DNA from: Planctomicrobium sp.
GTDB taxonomy: Bacteria > Planctomycetota > Planctomycetia > Planctomycetales > Planctomycetaceae
Direction: 5' to 3'
Length of the DNA: 7,707 nucleotides
Assembly: GCA_018659505.1 (NCBI GenBank)
Contig: JABJMI010000386.1
Span: 1 to 7,707, forward strand
In this document: positions 6,205 through 7,707 of the stretch, one piece after another
Numbering within the stretch: the first letter of the stretch is position 1
How the letters are laid out: the number at the start of each line of letters is the position of its first letter
Notes under the pieces: generated by a model
The model's database searches: none
Told to the model about the DNA's origin: nothing
What the model saw: only the letters and a program-made list of their open reading frames with translations
Made by a program: the position numbers and the translations under genes

Positions 6205-7707
6205 CTATTCACCGATACAGATCAATTCCTTGAGAGTTCTGGCGTAAATCTTTCCATCCGAGGCAGCAAGGCTGGAGAGTGTCCACGTTTTACCAGCTGG
6301 TCCTAAATCGCTGAGCGACACGATCGCCTTTTCGTCAAGTTTCGGTGCATTCCACCGGAGGACATAAACCGTCCCAACCATTGTTGGCATATAAAGGTAG
6401 TCACCAACGACAATCGGACTGGCAGCTGAGACGTGCCCCCAACCATTGAGTGTGGCACGCTGATCTTGATAGACAATGAAGCCGTCATTGTTGCGAACCT
6501 CGTTTTTGATCGCTTTGTCCCACAAGATTGTTTCTTTCTCTTTGTTACGGTCGACTTGAACTGGCACTTGCAGGTATTCGACTTTACCGGTCAAAATGTT
6601 CACTCGACCAAGATAGAAGTCGTTGTGTGTTCGAAAATAATGGTAGTCGCCAATTAGACAGTTGGTGTGATAAGTGATTGGCTTCTTCTTTTTCGAAGCC
6701 GGAAGATTGGTCATCGAAGTGCTCACGTATTTCCCATCTTTGTATTGACGAAGATGAACATTCTCAAGCAGAGAAGTTCTTTCCTGCAATGTTCCTTCCT
6801 GCATGTCAATCAGGTGATGCTGCATTCCAGCGAAGAGTGTTCCGCGGTTGCCACGCCAAACTGTGTTCTGATGTGCTGCGTACCCGCTAATCGGAAGATC
6901 CCATATTGTGTTGCCTGAATTCGCATCGATCAGCGACAATCCGTAAGGTTCTTCTGGCGGCTGATGACCACCACCTCGCCCAGTCAGTATTGCCGGGGTT
7001 CCTTCGATAGTTTGGTTCATGAGTGAAGCAGAGTGAACAGAGGTTGCCGACTCCGCAACCCATTCCACATCCCCAGTTGCCAAATCGAATGCGTGCAATC
7101 TTGTCCAATATTTTTTATCTCGTCCTAACGGTTTTGCTCCCTCTTTCGTGGTCGCCTCGATGCTCAGATTCTTGGCAACAGTTTTGAGGAATATTACTTT
7201 TCCATCATGCAGGATCGGTTCTTGCTGACGTGCGTGATGACGACCGAAGGGAACCCACTCATGTTTCCAGATGAGTTTTCCTTCGTAGTCATATGTATGG
7301 ATCGATCCACCGACGTTCATGAAGCAGACATGTTCTCCATCCGTAACTGGAGAAGCGGCCGTGTTGTCGCTGAATCCGCTCGCCATGTCAGTCACTCGCG
7401 TGGCGGGGAGTTTTCGTCGCCAGAGTTCCTGCCCGGTACGTGCATCGAAGCAGATCGCGAAGATATCTCGACCCGATTCCGCATCAGCCGTCATGGGAGT
7501 ATGACAAGTGAGAAAGACGCGCCCACCGGCGATAATAGGTGTGCTCTCACCGGTGTTCGGAAGAGGTGTTCTCCAGAGGACGTTTTGATTTCGCGCAACA
7601 CTGAATGCTGTCGGTGCTTGCCCGCTCACTCGATAGTCATGGTTTGGACCCGACGCTTGAGGCCAGTCAGCAAAACCATTGACGTTGCAGCAGAGCAACA
7701 AAAAAAA
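6205..7707 (-). CDS. PQQ-like beta-propeller repeat protein, secreted, 5' end outside window (partial)
   Basis: The frame is open at the right edge (two Phe codons precede a TTG at 7701) and ends at 6205; about 500 residues are visible. The first residues, FFLLLCCNVNGFA, look like the end of a signal peptide with likely cleavage before DWPQ, so the start and n-region lie outside and the protein is exported. Numbering from the TTG: propeller-type repeats ending in G-x-x-x-W are seen at FDARTGQELWRRKLP (85-99), YDYEGKLIWKHEW (137-149), FDLATGDVEWVAES (205-218) and LIDANSGNTIWDLP (257-270), then ASPIVVGDYLYMPTMVGTVYVLRW (427-450) and ASDGKIYARTLKELICIGE at the end. These are PQQ/BamB-like blades. 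There is no sign of the catalytic residues of PQQ alcohol dehydrogenases, so binding of PQQ is doubtful and the role is more likely protein or ligand binding in the periplasm. TTG 7701 is not a convincing start. Confidence 0.87.
   Translation of the reverse strand, partial: FFLLLCCNVNGFADWPQASGPNHDYRVSGQAPTAFSVARNQNVLWRTPLPNTGESTPIIAGGRVFLTCHTPMTADAESGRDIFAICFDARTGQELWRRKLPATRVTDMASGFSDNTAASPVTDGEHVCFMNVGGSIHTYDYEGKLIWKHEWVPFGRHHARQQEPILHDGKVIFLKTVAKNLSIEATTKEGAKPLGRDKKYWTRLHAFDLATGDVEWVAESATSVHSASLMNQTIEGTPAILTGRGGGHQPPEEPYGLSLIDANSGNTIWDLPISGYAAHQNTVWRGNRGTLFAGMQHHLIDMQEGTLQERTSLLENVHLRQYKDGKYVSTSMTNLPASKKKKPITYHTNCLIGDYHYFRTHNDFYLGRVNILTGKVEYLQVPVQVDRNKEKETILWDKAIKNEVRNNDGFIVYQDQRATLNGWGHVSAASPIVVGDYLYMPTMVGTVYVLRWNAPKLDEKAIVSLSDLGPAGKTWTLSSLAASDGKIYARTLKELICIGE

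Noticed and set aside
6205..7701. PQQ-dependent dehydrogenase
   Set aside because: Only propeller-blade motifs are visible; no catalytic or haem-binding features, so only a PQQ-like repeat protein is claimed.
1..7707. CRISPR arrays, tRNA, rRNA, toxin-antitoxin or phage genes
   Set aside because: No regularly spaced repeats, cloverleaf-like segments or matching protein families were seen on either strand.

Overview
The window looks like chromosomal DNA from a planctomycete (Planctomycetota). No single marker proves this. It rests on several protein families that resemble planctomycete types: a short exported-type protein with a YKDGF...DV...G.G..P...P.KYW core, a lipoprotein polysaccharide exporter with SLBB modules, a GxxExxY protein, a Gfo/Idh/MocA oxidoreductase with an EAR motif, and a secreted PQQ-type beta-propeller whose mature end begins DWPQ..GPN. 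Base composition is near 50% G+C in the genes sampled (30 of 60 bases at 3481-3540), with a clearly AT-rich patch around the GxxExxY gene (19 of 60 at 4621-4680). The genus cannot be told from this sequence.

Layout. Plus strand, bases 1-2401: the 3' part of a small conserved gene, open at the left window edge, then 38 bp, then a 640-residue polysaccharide export lipoprotein. The two probably share a transcript and serve the cell envelope. A strong hairpin (2405-2433) follows, shared with the convergent gene on the other strand. Minus strand, from right to left: a PQQ-like beta-propeller protein (open at the right edge, ends 6205), a 177-bp gap, a Gfo/Idh/MocA oxidoreductase (4975-6027), a GxxExxY gene (4475-4852) between imperfect inverted repeats, then murD (2930-4345) and a MOSC-domain gene (2418-2918) whose start lies 11 nt after the murD stop.

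How the genes fit together. The plus-strand pair points to export of an extracellular or capsular polysaccharide. On the minus strand, murD is the only gene with a firm housekeeping role (peptidoglycan precursor synthesis). It sits outside any visible division/cell-wall cluster and appears co-transcribed with the MOSC gene. The Gfo/Idh/MocA and propeller genes are typical of the large planctomycete families with unknown substrates. The GxxExxY unit looks like a small, separately acquired cassette between the oxidoreductase and murD.

I found no clearly new defence or mobile system, tRNA, rRNA or CRISPR array. The most unusual item is the GxxExxY unit with its inverted flanks. Next come the exporter with a roughly 190-residue Q/P/S/H-rich insert and its small neighbour, and the changed motifs in MurD and the oxidoreductase.
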